Positions 12,263-22,820 of a stretch of DNA of 64,000 nucleotides are shown here, in pieces (the stretch's first letter is position 1; each line of letters opens with the position of its first letter). The stretch covers positions 124,001 through 188,000 of the forward strand of contig QNQO01005802.1 in assembly GCA_003290165.1 (NCBI GenBank), given 5' to 3'. The DNA comes from Berberis thunbergii (taxonomy: Eukaryota; Streptophyta; Magnoliopsida; Ranunculales; Berberidaceae). The notes under the pieces were generated by a model. It searched no databases and was not told the DNA's origin. It was given only the letters and a program-made list of their open reading frames with translations. The position numbers and the translations under genes were made by a program.

Positions 12263-13819
12263 GTAAATTAGGTTTATTGAACATGTAAGATAAAGGTTCA
12301 ACATTTCACTGAATGTATAGAATCTTCAAATTGAAACCAACCATAGCTTTCAATCAATTATGCTTGTGGTGTTTTGTTGCAAATACATTTTTTATTAGTT
12401 AAGGGGATCAAATTTTTGTTTTGAGTTAAGGGGATACATTTTTTCTAGACATGATCTTACATACTTCTTCCTTTGGATGTGGGTTCCCTTCTTTAAAATA
12501 GGGCTCCATACCACATAATCTGTAATATTGAAGGATAACTTTGATTAAATCTATTCATTTTTCAGGCGGAGGCCCTTGACTTGGTTAAGACAGGCTCGAG
12601 ACAGTGGAAGAAGTGGTAGAGGCAGATAACTGGAGACTTGATGATATTAAAGGACTCCTTGGTTGGTGCAACTTCAAATCTAAGGTGCTCGATAGGAAGG
12701 TCCTACTTTTAAGTGGTGGCAGCATGGTGTTAGTGTTAGATGCTTCTCTATCAATACGTTCTAGTTAAATTACCTAATTGTTAAACCTAATTTCTTTTCA
12801 TTTTGAAGTCTCTACTTTTAGCAAGTTTGTCCTTTTAATTGTTACCACTTTGTTCTGTCTTTATTTGGATCAATATAGGAGATGTTTTTAGTTGATTTTG
12901 CAAAATAAGTAAAAGATGTAGTGAATATTTGATCTTTCAGCTACCCCACTATCCTCCTCCTCCTCTTTTTTATTTCTTTTTTGCTTTATTTATTATTCAT
13001 TTCTATTGATTACTTCTAGTGTTGAGATAAAACTTTTCAATCATAGAGTGGATTAGCACGATAATTCAACTGAAGGAGAAGGAACTCCACATTGGAACTC
13101 TTTGAGATGATCAAGGTCATTTCTTCACAGACATGAAGTATATCCACTTCACAGAGACCTGCTCCAGAGTTGTTATCTGCACTACTGGTTTTCCTTTGAC
13201 CCATTTTACTATTATTGCTCTAAAGTGGAAAGTCGTGAAGACTATATAGTGAAAATTGTTGTTCCTATTTTCATATTTATGTTGTTTTGTATATTTAAAA
13301 TACTTATTTACTTTGTTTTTAATTCAGCTTTGCAAAAGGCAATTCCTTAGCATAGTCCTAATTTGTTCATGTTAAGCTTTTTTGCTTTTGCATTTTTGTT
13401 ATACGACATGGTTCCAAATTAGTTCAATAGGCTTAAATTGGTGATTTGCAATGAAAATGAGAACCTAATTATAATATGATTGGCATGCATAAGGTTTTCG
13501 AGCATTTTCTCAGCCTTCTTCACATACTCCCAGAGTTTATGATGGCCAATAGTTTTTAGTGTCACTGATAAACGGAAAATGAGTAAAATCCTAGTTGTGT
13601 TTTAGGCTACTTATTTACCTCATGTGATGCTATTTTCTATTGTGCTTCACCTTATTCATCTTTTCACTACATCTAGATACTGGAATGACCTAACATTTAG
13701 CATCTTGTTTTGGAAAATAAGGTTGATGTGGATGGTGGAAATAGCAGTGGTAAGTGATGGATTGCTCTTACAACTTGAAATTTTTGGAATCAAAAGAAGA
13801 GAAGAATAACAATCAAAGT
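12263..13819. other. Spacer with possible unrecognised exon pieces
   Basis: Short stretches near 12590-12720 (for example ETVEEVVEADNWRLDDIKG) and 13040-13180 read sensibly in one frame for a few dozen codons, but I cannot assign them. They may be further host-gene scraps of the kind seen on both sides. Otherwise the region is AT-rich. Confidence 0.3.
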
Positions 13820-14178
13820 TTCAATATGTTTGTTTCTTATGCATGATAAGTTGTTAAATGCATGGTTCTTTATGAGTACTCTCGAGTATTGCACACTTTC
13901 ATCATGTGTGTTTCATCATTTGTCTTGTACCTTCAAATGAGTACTCTCGAGTCCTTTGTATGTTGAACAACTATATATCAAGTACTTTAGATTGATGTCA
14001 TCCATTTATAGCATTTTTGAATTATAATTTGTTTCTACAGGGCTAGTCCATCAGAATTTGTTATTCCTCTAGCCAAGTATTACAGGGCTGTATACAACAA
14101 TCAAGTATCCCTTGGCATGCGCTTCTGGATGATGTTTGAGAATGAGGAATATGAAACTAGAAGGTAAACCACATTTGG
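13820..14178 (+). repeat. Direct repeat carrying an ARF exon, copy 1
   Basis: About 360 bases that recur at 16201-16560 with few differences. Both copies contain an intron segment (with GAGTACTCTCGAGT twice) and the same 123-bp auxin response factor exon. The homology stops just after the exon's splice donor. Confidence 0.85.
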
Positions 14179-14460
14179 AATTCTTATAATCTCTAGTTCC
14201 TTTACCACTCCAGTAGCCTACATATCAAATAGTTTTGGTGAAAAATCCAGTGACAGATGTGTCAAGGATTCCAAATCGCTTGCATTTGTGGTCCATAACC
14301 TACTTTTGGGTCACTTCAAGGTCCATTTCATGAGTCATGAGACCATTCTATTATTTAAACTTGACTTGCCATTTTGATTTCTATACAAAGTTTCAGAAAC
14401 AACTAAAAAAGTATTAAATATCGATTTTATAGGTATATGGGTACAATTGCAGACATCAGT
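14041..14460 (+). pseudogene. Auxin response factor (ARF) fragment, cut by a CACTA end
   Basis: ARFs are nuclear factors that bind auxin response elements. The exon at 14041-14163, flanked by AG and GT, encodes [14 protein letters not shown] and [16 protein letters not shown], the conserved stretch between the B3 domain and the middle region. After a ~270-bp intron the next exon begins at 14433 with YMGTIADIS and stops at 14460, where the following base starts CACTACACCACA. The exon would normally continue with a DLDPVRW-type sequence, which is not found downstream. So an ARF exon appears to have been interrupted at exactly this point. Confidence 0.75.
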
Positions 14461-14887
14461 CACTACACCACAATTAGCTATTAATAGCATTTAATTATAA
14501 CATTTTTATACTCGTGCTGTGATGTTAAAACAGGAAGTAAAGCTACCATTAGATTTTTTTTCGGCAATATTTTGTTGCAGATCATTTTGTTTCAGTAGCT
14601 TGGTTACAGGAACAATTTTTGGAAGCTTTGAGCTCTTGAGAGCTGCCCATTTAGAGCAATTTTCTGGGCAGGACAATGAAGTTTGGTTACTGAAAGTAAC
14701 AGGTTGGAGTTTCAGTTGCAGAGGACGTGATCAGCAGGCAACAATGGAAAGAATGCAGATTGGCCGTTCTTGGTACAGCAGCAGGTCGTGCAGGAGATTT
14801 GGGGGTTTCTTGCACTACACCACACATTCTAATTTACAACATTTGATCCTTCCCCTTTCCTTAGTTGAGCTTCATCATTGCACAAGA

Positions 14888-15116
14888 ATGGCTCCTACTT
14901 CTCTAGACGAAGAAACAGTTACGAAAGTCTTCCGTCATGTATAAAAAATCCCACCCTTTCTCTTATTTTCAACGCTAGAACCACACATTTTCACGTTTTC
15001 TCATGTTTATTAGGTTCAAAACTTGTTATTTGTTCCAGGTTGAGTTTTATTTCAATGATGGCAATCTCCCCAGAGATGGGTTTCTCAGGAAATTGATTGA
15101 AGAGAGTGAAGATGGA
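14888..15116 (+). pseudogene. La protein 1 (LARP3-type) 5' fragment
   Basis: La proteins bind the 3' oligo(U) of RNA polymerase III transcripts. Exon 1 (14888-14938) encodes MAPTSLDEETVTKVFRH and ends at a GT donor. After a 100-base intron, exon 2 starts at 15039 with VEFYFNDGNLPRDGFLRKLI and runs to EESEDG. This is the start of the La motif (canonical VEFYFSDSNLP-D-FL). The remainder of the La motif and the RRM are missing: the next recognisable sequence is an unrelated beta-xylosidase. Exon and intron are both retained, so capture was at the DNA level. Confidence 0.75.
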
Positions 15117-15304
15117 AGTATCCTTGATTTGAGTTTGAGTTCAGTCTCTTGTGTTTTTAGTTAAAGTTGAGATTATTATGATTGCTTGAGAAAAATGTAT
15201 TTGTTGTTTTTTTATTATGGAGAAAGAGCAAAAAAAACAAAATTTCAAAGACATGGGAAACTTTTTGTGCAGACTGTTATCCATATACAGATGAAATTGG
15301 AAAC

Positions 15305-15736
15305 AGGCACAAATTGCTATCATTATGCTCTGTTTTCTTGCTTTCCTCAGTTCCTCTTCTTGCTCCGTTTCTTGCTATTCTTCTTCCAAATGATGTTTCA
15401 GGCCAATCTCTTGTTTTTGCTTGTGACAGTGGAAAGAACCCCGCATTGGGTAAATTTGGCTTCTGCGATACTTCATTGGAAATTGGTTCTAGAGTGAGTG
15501 ATTTGGTTTAGAGATTGACATTGAAGGAGAAAATTTGGTTTCTTGTAAATAAAAATGTAGCTGTTGATAGACTTGGAATTCCAGGTTACAAATGGTGGTC
15601 TGAGGCTTTACATGAAGTCTCTTACGTTGGTCCGGGTACCCATTTCTCTAGTTTGGTCCCTGGTGTTACAAGCTTTCCTCAAGTCATTACCACTGCAGCT
15701 TCTTTCAATACTTCTTTGTTTCGTGCCATTTACAAG
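15305..15736 (+). pseudogene. Beta-D-xylosidase/arabinofuranosidase (GH3) 5' fragment
   Basis: BXL-type glycoside hydrolase family 3 enzymes are secreted to the cell wall and trim xylan and arabinan. A hydrophobic leader-like segment precedes QSLVFACDSGKNPALGKFGF, then CDTSLEIGSRVSDLV, an in-frame TAG at about 15509-15511, [34 protein letters not shown] and [19 protein letters not shown], ending at a GT donor after FRAIYK (15736). The order matches the first exon of plant BXL genes. The catalytic nucleophile region is beyond the fragment. The nonsense codon and the missing downstream exons make it non-functional. Confidence 0.85.
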
Positions 15737-16200
15737 GTAACAACACAACTTAGAGCTTTTATTGCATACATTTTGATGAATTTGTGCATATGTGTTTTGC
15801 TTATTATTTAGTAGATAACCAATGGGTATAACTTGAATATCAATTCTATACAATGGGTTTTGAATTATGCAATTGGTTCATTTCATGATTCCTTAAGCAT
15901 TTTCATTCTCGTGTTTTTTGCTCGATTAGATTGGTTCATGTATCATCGGCAACGTCGGCAAATGTAGAATGATTTGATGTGATATGTTGGATACACTAGG
16001 TACTGCACCGGATACGGAGAATACAATGTGAAACTCACTATATAGGATGAGGAAATTGTTGGTAAATTCCTTAGAAAATATAAATAGACGGGTGAACAGT
16101 TAAGAATTCACATTTCACAGGTTGTTATTTTTCCAACTTTTTAAAGAAGATTGTGTTACCAGATACATGCATTTTATTTTAAAATCATATTATCTATAGC

Positions 16201-16560
16201 TTCAATATGTTTGTTTCTTATGCATGATAAATTGTTAAATGCATGGTTCCTTATGAGTACTCTCGAGTATTGCACGCTTTCATCATGTGTGTTTAATCAT
16301 TTGTCTTGTACCTTCAAATGAGTACTCTCGAGTCCTTTGTATGTTGAACAACTATATATCAAGTACTTCAGATTGATGTCATCCATCTATAGCATTTTTT
16401 AAGTATAATTTGTTTCTGCAGGGCTAGTCCATCAGAATTTGTTATTCCTTTAGCCAAGTATTACAGGGATGTATACAACAATCAAGTATCCCTTGGCACG
16501 CGATTCCGGATGATGTTTGAGAATGAGAAATTCGGAACTAGAAGGTAAACCACATTTGTG
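16201..16560 (+). repeat. Direct repeat carrying an ARF exon, copy 2
   Basis: Second copy of the 13820-14178 repeat, inside the CACTA-like element. The intron portion differs by only scattered single bases from copy 1. Confidence 0.85.
16422..16544 (+). pseudogene. Auxin response factor exon, second copy
   Basis: A 123-bp exon bounded by CAG and GT, encoding [16 protein letters not shown] and [17 protein letters not shown]. It stays open and differs from the copy at 14041-14163 by a handful of substitutions. Here the next ARF exon is not found; unrelated sequence follows. It shows that the ARF segment was duplicated, one copy outside and one inside the CACTA-like left end at 14461. Confidence 0.75.
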
Positions 16561-17917
16561 TTATGGAAATTCTAGTATAGAACATGTCATTTTACTAGAA
16601 ATATTCTTATTTTTCAGTTTAGCCAATAATTGTTTAATGTACATACAAGCATTGAACTAAATGTATATACTTCCCTGATTTTTATTACTTAATATCATAT
16701 GAACCAAATGTCAAATTCGATAACTTACGTTTTTATTTCTTTTGCAAGGAACAATTTATTTCATTCTTGTTGTCACTGCTCTTTTCAACTTCATTGCTTA
16801 TGCCATCACCAAACAACATAGTTTCATGTATTTTGGAGTCGCTTCCACATTCTTGTCTGGAATATAATTGGGTTTCTTCCGTGGATAGATCCGGAAGCAG
16901 TTTAATATTGGGGTAAGCATGATAACACATTCATTGATGTTCAAGTTAGATACCTTATACTGCACTTTGAATCAATCCAATATATTTACAAGTTCTTTCT
17001 CGTTCTCTTTTTTTTTTGTTCAACTTTATTTTTTCTTCTTCTAAATACAAGCAGTTTCATTTTACCACTAACTGCTAGGATAATAGGCAAGCGTGGAGTC
17101 TAAAAGCGGTATCACTACTCCTATGCCTGGTTTAGCCTTTTGGCTAATTGTAACCTGGTTGAAGCACAAAGTTCTACTTTTGTACTCTATAAGGGGCTGA
17201 TAGTCAGTATTTTGGTTATGTTTTACTTCGTTTTGGTAAGAGCTTTATATCTATGCTTTAGGTCCATTACCTTCCCACACTTCTTTTGCTTATGTTTTCT
17301 TCCTTAATTTATGGAGAATGGGGGTGGGATAAGACCCTTTCACTTCTTCAGAAACAAAACTGCGAAGATCTTGTATAGTCCGTGTCTTGTGAAATCATAT
17401 CCTTTGTACTCCATACTTGAACAACTAGCATCTTGAGCTTTCAGGGGTGCAAAACAAAAAACCATGTGCTTTTAAGCTTCAAATCTAGCATCTTATTGAT
17501 GATGGTATCCTCATTGTCATTAGATCAGATTATTTTTTTTTTTCAAACCTGGAGGGTATTAGTTATGAATTGGAAGGCCGTTGATGGCTTTCATGTTTCA
17601 GTTTGATCCTTGGTTATGGATTCATAGAATCTTTGCATGTCTGTATATGACTGATATCCTTGAATCAGTTGCATATGAAATTGTCATACCCAGAATAATA
17701 ATGAGACTGTCTGTTATACCTGCTAATGATTGCATGGAATACATGGCATTGCAAAAACTTCTTCGGTTGGGCAACATCAATGAATCGCCTCCATGAATCT
17801 CTCACATGTTACCATAATGTTAATCTCAAATGAACCCACATTTTTGTTTCTTTGATAGTATTATTGGCTTTGATTTCCTCGATTTGACATGACTATTGGG
17901 CTGGTTTACTTGTATAG
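16561..17917. other. Unassigned interior of the CACTA-like element
   Basis: No family could be recognised. An open frame on the minus strand (16930-16733) and one on the plus strand (17581-17796) look like possible exon scraps but have no motif I can name. Confidence 0.35.
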
Positions 17918-18374
17918 GGAAGCGACCACTTTTTGGATGATTGTGTAAACCACCTAATATGCCCCTGCTGCACATTATGTCAGGTATGTGTTTTTATTTA
18001 AAATGTAATCAAATAGCTATGAAAATTTTAACTGAAGTTCAATTATATGTTTCTGTGCTACTATGGGTTACTGTTAAGTGTTAAATTCAAATTTATAAAA
18101 GAGTAGTTAACCAATATATGTGCCTGATGGTTGGCAGGAGTCGAGAACATTGGAGATAAACAATGTCCAAGATGGTGTATGGCGAGGCAGAGGTGACACC
18201 ATATGCATAGGGAGTCATAGCAAGGGGAGCAAAGGATTCCTGGAATTGCACCAGCTTCCTCTGGTGCCAACCAAATCCTCTGATCTCTGCAGCATGCAAA
18301 GACCTTCAGACAGTAATGATCACTCGTGGAGTTTAGATGTCAACCATTCGGTGTCGTTTGTCGCACCCAGCTAA
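17918..18374 (+). pseudogene. PLAC8-family cysteine-rich protein, 3' fragment
   Basis: PLAC8 proteins are small cysteine-rich membrane-associated plant proteins linked to organ size and metal handling. Exon A (17918-17983) encodes GSDHFLDDCVNHLICPCCTL then CQ, ending at a GT donor. Exon B (18138-18374) begins ESRTLEINNVQDG, continues RGRGDTICIGSHSKGS and ends at a stop after SFVAPS. The CPCC...CQESRTLE arrangement is the conserved C-terminal part of the family. Both exons are open and the splice keeps phase, but the N-terminal part of the gene is absent. It lies just inside the right subterminal repeats of the CACTA-like element. Confidence 0.7.
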
Positions 18375-18639
18375 TCGTAGTTCCAGCGATTGATAATAGG
18401 CCATCTTTTATTTTCTTTTTTTGCAAGGCTTTGTTGTACATATTCTGCACTCCACCAAAATCAAAATTTCGCTCAGGAAGAAACTGGTTTGGGTTGTAAT
18501 ATTTTAACAGTTTATTTAAGCAGATTGATTCCTTGAATATGTAATGAATTGTTTAGGGTTTAGTCTAAGATTTAAGAGCTGCATTCGATTCTAATATGAA
18601 TATATAGAGTTTAGTCTAAGGATTGATTGTTTGATAAAC

Positions 18640-18980
18640 ACTATAGAAATTAATACAATAGCATTTGTTAAATGCTACATGAGGGAGGATAATAGTGTTT
18701 CAGAAACGCTATTGGTAACTAGACAATAACATTTCTTGAGTGCTATCACAAGCTAAATAATAACACTTTTTACATGCTATTACAGGTTTAACCATAACAT
18801 TTTTAAAACGCTATTACAAGCTAAACAATAGCACTTGAAAAACGCTATAAATGGTCAACTTACAATAGCGTTTCTGAAACGCTATAATAACCTAGTATCT
18901 ATTATAGCTCTGGCAGACACAGCGTTTACTAAAACGTTATGATATCCTACAATAGCGTTTTTGAAACGTTGTGAATAAGC
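18640..18980. repeat. Subterminal inverted-motif array of the CACTA-like element
   Basis: About nine units in ~340 bases, each pairing a left half like AATAGCGTTT or AATAACATTT with a right half like AAACGCTAT or ACATGCTAT, so each unit can form a short hairpin. The same half-motifs occur beside the left ends at 9311 and 14461. Such arrays are typical binding sites for CACTA transposases. Confidence 0.7.
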
Positions 18981-19026
18981 ATTTGTGGTGTTTTACTAAA
19001 TAAGCATTTTACTGTTTTACTAAATA

Positions 19027-19688
19027 TCTATATTACAATTCAGAATGTTGTTTTACTCTTCATTGCTGATTGGGACAAAGTCAAATTGAAAGGATTGGAG
19101 ATAAAAGATGGTTAGGATTAAAAGTTGGGAAATGTATTGAATTTGAGGGTTGAGATTAATTTACTATAAGAGCATAAATAATGAAAAACTTTTGAAAAAA
19201 GTTAGTGAAATGTATATGAGGCGGAGAGAGAAAATATTGTGTTTTTCTTTTGTAAAATAAAAATTATCATAACTATCAATGATCAATATAAGCGCCAAAA
19301 TTTTAAAAATATATATTTTATAATTAAAAAAAGTATAATGTATTTCACGTCTTTAATATTTTTCAAAGCACTGAGACAGGTCGATCATATCAGAAAAAAA
19401 AATGAGTCAGACATCTTAATGCACATTTAAATAAAAACCCTAAATTTCATATTTTGGCGAATTCAAAAATTGGGGGAGATTCTCGGCGTTTAAATTTTTT
19501 CCCCCAACTGATTCAAATATGACTAAGTCTAACTCTAAAATTTATAATATATATTTTTACCTTAGAATAAGTTCACACTTCAATACTGATTGAGAGCGAA
19601 AATGAGGATAGTGACGAAAGTGTTCAATACAAAATATTTAACAAAAATAAAATTATGTGAAGTGTCAACTGCACGGGGCATACTCTAG
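19027..19688 (+). mobile_element. Helitron, non-autonomous, first of a tandem pair
   Basis: It starts TCTATATTACAATTCAG after an A, and ends with GTGTCAACTGCAC followed by ACTCTAG, the hairpin-then-CTAG ending of plant Helitrons. It is followed at once by the TC of the next copy. Length 662 bp; no coding sequence seen. Confidence 0.7.
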
Positions 19689-20400
19689 TCTATATTATAA
19701 TTCAGAGTGGTGTTTTATTATTCATTGCTGACAGGGACAAAGTCAAATCATAAGGATTGGAGATACAAGATGGCTAAGATTGAAAGTTAGAAATGCTAAG
19801 GGTTGAGATTCATTTCTTGTGAGGGATGTTGTAAATACAAAACATGTATAATGACTAAGAAAATTAAAACCATGTGAAAAAAGTTAGTGGAATGTACATG
19901 TGAAGGAGAGAGAAAGAATTGTGGGTTTTTTTTCAAAACGAAAATTAGCATAACTATCTACGTAGTAGTCGAATTTTGGCAAACTTAGTATCATTGAAAT
20001 GCAATTTTGAAGATCTTTCCAACAGAACCAATGATCAAAACAAACATTTCAAATTTTGAAATATAAGTTTTATTATTAAAACATGAAAGTATTTAAATAT
20101 TTTCATGCCTAAGTATAATATTTTTCAAAGAAACATACGAACATTTTAATAAACATTCAAACCAAGACTCCAAACATTCAATCGATTATAATTTTAACCG
20201 AGTTTATTATAAGAAAATTAATATTTTTACTGTAAGATAGGTTTGCACCTAGAAAATTTAGTTTACATTCTAAAATATGATTTTTTTTATGGAACCGATT
20301 GAAGGCAATGGTGAGGATGGTGATGAGGGTGTCCAGTGCATGATAATTAGCAGCATAACAAAATGTATGTGGAGTGTCAACGGGACGAGTAATATGCTAG
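19689..20400 (+). mobile_element. Helitron, non-autonomous, second of a tandem pair
   Basis: It starts TCTATATTATAATTCAGAG and ends with GTGTCAACGGGACGAG...ATGCTAG. The interior repeats the first copy's segments (GGGACAAAGTCAAAT, GGATTGGAGATA, AGATGG) in the same order, with many substitutions and indels. Length 712 bp, no coding sequence. Confidence 0.7.
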
Positions 20401-20589
20401 CGTAAGAACAAATTAGGTTTCACCATTTGGAAATTGGACTAGCCATTGAAATACTTATTTGCGTTTTACATAAAAATCTAGTTATTTCGTAATCAAGATC
20501 CCAAAATTAATTTTCTCATTTTCAAATAGACAATTGTTGAATGGTCTCTTTTTGAAATTTAATTACTAAAAAATATAATGTCAATTTAC

Positions 20590-21540
20590 TACATGTTCAC
20601 TTGCAATCTGCGATACATGTTCCTCACATGTCACCCTAAACTCCACAAATTTAGGGTTGGGTGGTGGTGACAACAGATGGTGGCGTTGGTGGTCGAAGAT
20701 GGTCCACTAGCATAGACCTAAATTCATAAGGGGTTGAGGTGGCGGTGGCTAAATAAAAAAGAAGAAAAGTTGAAGAAGATGAGATGAGAAAGATGAAGAA
20801 GATGAAGACATATGCAAGGTTTTAAAAAAAGTACTTAAGCGTTTTAGAGACTTAAGGAGAAAACAAATAACTTTTTTTTGTACTATCAAGCCATTTCCTA
20901 AAATTAAAAAAAAAAATGTGAAAATATGATTTTGTAAACTTGTTAGTTTATCTCTAAATCCCATGGTTTTGAGCATTAATTGTTACCATTGTTGAGCATA
21001 AAAATAAAAATTCTAAAACCTATGGGTATCCATGGTATTAAACTTGGGGACTTGCTACGTGTATATCCGACTATTTGGCTCAGTGAATCATTAGTAGATT
21101 TAGAATAACATGTAGATTTGGTATTTTCACAAAAAATGAAAATAACTGGGAACCTAAATTTTGTGACCAAGGCAACGTGGCACAATCTGAGAAGATGATG
21201 TACTCCTTGAGATACATGTAAACTATTCCTAAATTGTAACATATCACCTTGGTTGCAAAACCTGGTTCCCTAGCAAAGTTCTACCAAAATACATGGAATG
21301 AATTAAACACTCATCCTGCATGCTAAACATAGGACAAAGACTTTTGAGTTTTTTCTATAATTTTTATATTTTGTTAATGGTGAACCTTTTTCCACTGCAC
21401 CTTAAATTTAACCTAAAAGTGCAATTGCCCATAAATTATATGTACATAACCTTGGTAGTGTTTTATTCCACAGCTTTTTTGGAAACTGTCATATTAGTAA
21501 GATTTTGAGATTATGATTTAATTCCCTTAGGGTGTTTGTG
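20590..21540. repeat. Unclassified dispersed repeat, copy A
   Basis: This segment is recognisably homologous to 43985-46455: both share GGTTGGGTGGTGGTGACA-type, GGGGTTGAGGTGGCGGTGGC and CGACTATTTGGCT stretches in the same order. Copy A lacks the two insertions present in copy B, so it serves as an empty-site reference. No coding potential or termini could be identified. Confidence 0.65.
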
Positions 21541-21654
21541 ATTTTTGTTTTTCATGGAAAACTTAAACTAGTGAAGAGATCATGGAGGAGAAGAGAGAAA
21601 GGAGGAAAGCATGAAATTTGTGACATCAATAAGCATTAAATTTGTGACATCAAT

Positions 21655-21750
21655 TAGAAGTGGGCATGATCTGGGATTGGGCTTATCCTAGTCCCAGTCC
21701 CGGTCCAGTGAAACGGGATGGAACGTTTCAGGATAAATGGTTTTTTTTTG
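21655..21750. mobile_element. hAT-like left end remnant
   Basis: TAGAAGTGGGCATGATCTGG followed by GGGAT/CCGGT-rich sequence resembles the left end of the complete element at 33193 (TAGGGGTGGGCACGAGACGG). No matching right end was found. Confidence 0.35.
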
Positions 21751-21891
21751 GCAAAGACAAAACCATGCTATCCCGGTTCAAAAAATTGAATCTCTAAATT
21801 GGGCTAGAATATAGGCCAAAATCTGAATTGGGCTGAAAAAGCCCCAATAGGTGGCCGCGCATCCAACTTTCTGAGCACTAGCATGCATATC

Positions 21892-22082
21892 TATAGAAAG
21901 CTGTATATTCTAATTATAGATTATAGAAACATATATATATTTAGGATATGCTAAATTCATATTTAGGAAACCTAGTTTCTATATTTTGTAAGTTTGTTTC
22001 TTGTAATGCAAGAAACTATTGTATTTATACCCCTATTGGGGGGTGAATCAAATAAACAATAATTGAAGTATTTCTTTCTACA
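21892..22082 (+). repeat. Copia 5' LTR
   Basis: 191 bp ending TTTCTACA directly before the primer-binding site. The target duplication and alignment with the 3' LTR place its first bases at TATAGAAAGC, so the left terminus is TA rather than the usual TG. A TATATATAT stretch lies about 70 bases in. Confidence 0.75.
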
Positions 22083-22094
22083 CGGTATCAGAGC
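22083..22094 (+). promoter_or_regulatory. Copia primer-binding site
   Basis: CGGTATCAGAGC differs from the classical initiator methionine tRNA complement TGGTATCAGAGC only in its first base and follows the 5' LTR directly. It would prime minus-strand synthesis. Confidence 0.85.
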
Positions 22095-22820
22095 CAAAAT
22101 TGAAAAATTACCCCCCATCTTGAATCCCTCCTGAATCGACCATTACGCCGCTGCCGGATACAACCCCATCCATCCTCGCACCTCGCAACCTCCTTATTTG
22201 GTATCCTCCTGTCATCGCCTCCATCAGCCCTGAAAACTACCTGAATCATACCTGAACCACCATCGAACATCCCTTCATCTCGCACAGATTCGATCAACAG
22301 ACCAACAGATCAGTTCATCGCACACCATCTGAATCCAACATCCCTTGCTCGAATCTGAATCCACACCATCTGAATCTTGCACCACACCATCTTGACAGGT
22401 TCAATCCAACATCCCAACGCTTGAATCTCTGCGAAGGAAGAAGAGGACGAAATCGAGCTTGGATCCCTGCGTCTCTGTGGAGCGTAAACGAGGGAAGAAA
22501 GAAATCAAACTGAACCTTGCCTGTCTCTCTGCGTAGACGAGCTTGAACGAAGATATCGAACTTGTCTCTGTGCATCTGTGCCCTAGAACTAATTGGGGGT
22601 ATAGGGGGAGAGTACACGCGAATTCCATCTGTGTCCTCTGATCAGCTCCCCTTGAGCGTGGAGCGACCACGCAAACTCCACGCGACTGTGCCAACTGAAC
22701 AACTGTTTCTTTCTTAAAAAAAAAACAAAAGGACGCGTAGAAGGAACAAACAAACAGAGAAAGGCTTGATTTTCTCTTTACAAAGTCGCTATTTGCACAC
22801 TCGGATTTACTTAGAAAGAA

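Larger units (their letters stand above)
14461..18992. mobile_element. Non-autonomous CACTA-like element with captured host genes
   Basis: The left end is CACTACACCACAATTAGC. The right end, read inward on the minus strand from about 18992, has ACACCACAAATGC preceded by an eroded CACT. The right subterminal zone (18640-18980) is packed with short inverted motifs of AATAGCGTTT...AAACGCTAT type, which also occur just inside the left end. No transposase is visible. The interior holds fragments of La protein 1, beta-xylosidase, ARF and a PLAC8 protein, all on the plus strand. The 3-bp target duplication expected of CACTA could not be confirmed, and an alternative left end lies at 9311, so the true boundaries are uncertain. 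Confidence 0.55.

Noticed and set aside
22083..22094. GGTATCAGAGC considered as part of a tRNA gene
   Set aside because: No cloverleaf surrounds it; its place directly after an LTR identifies a primer-binding site.
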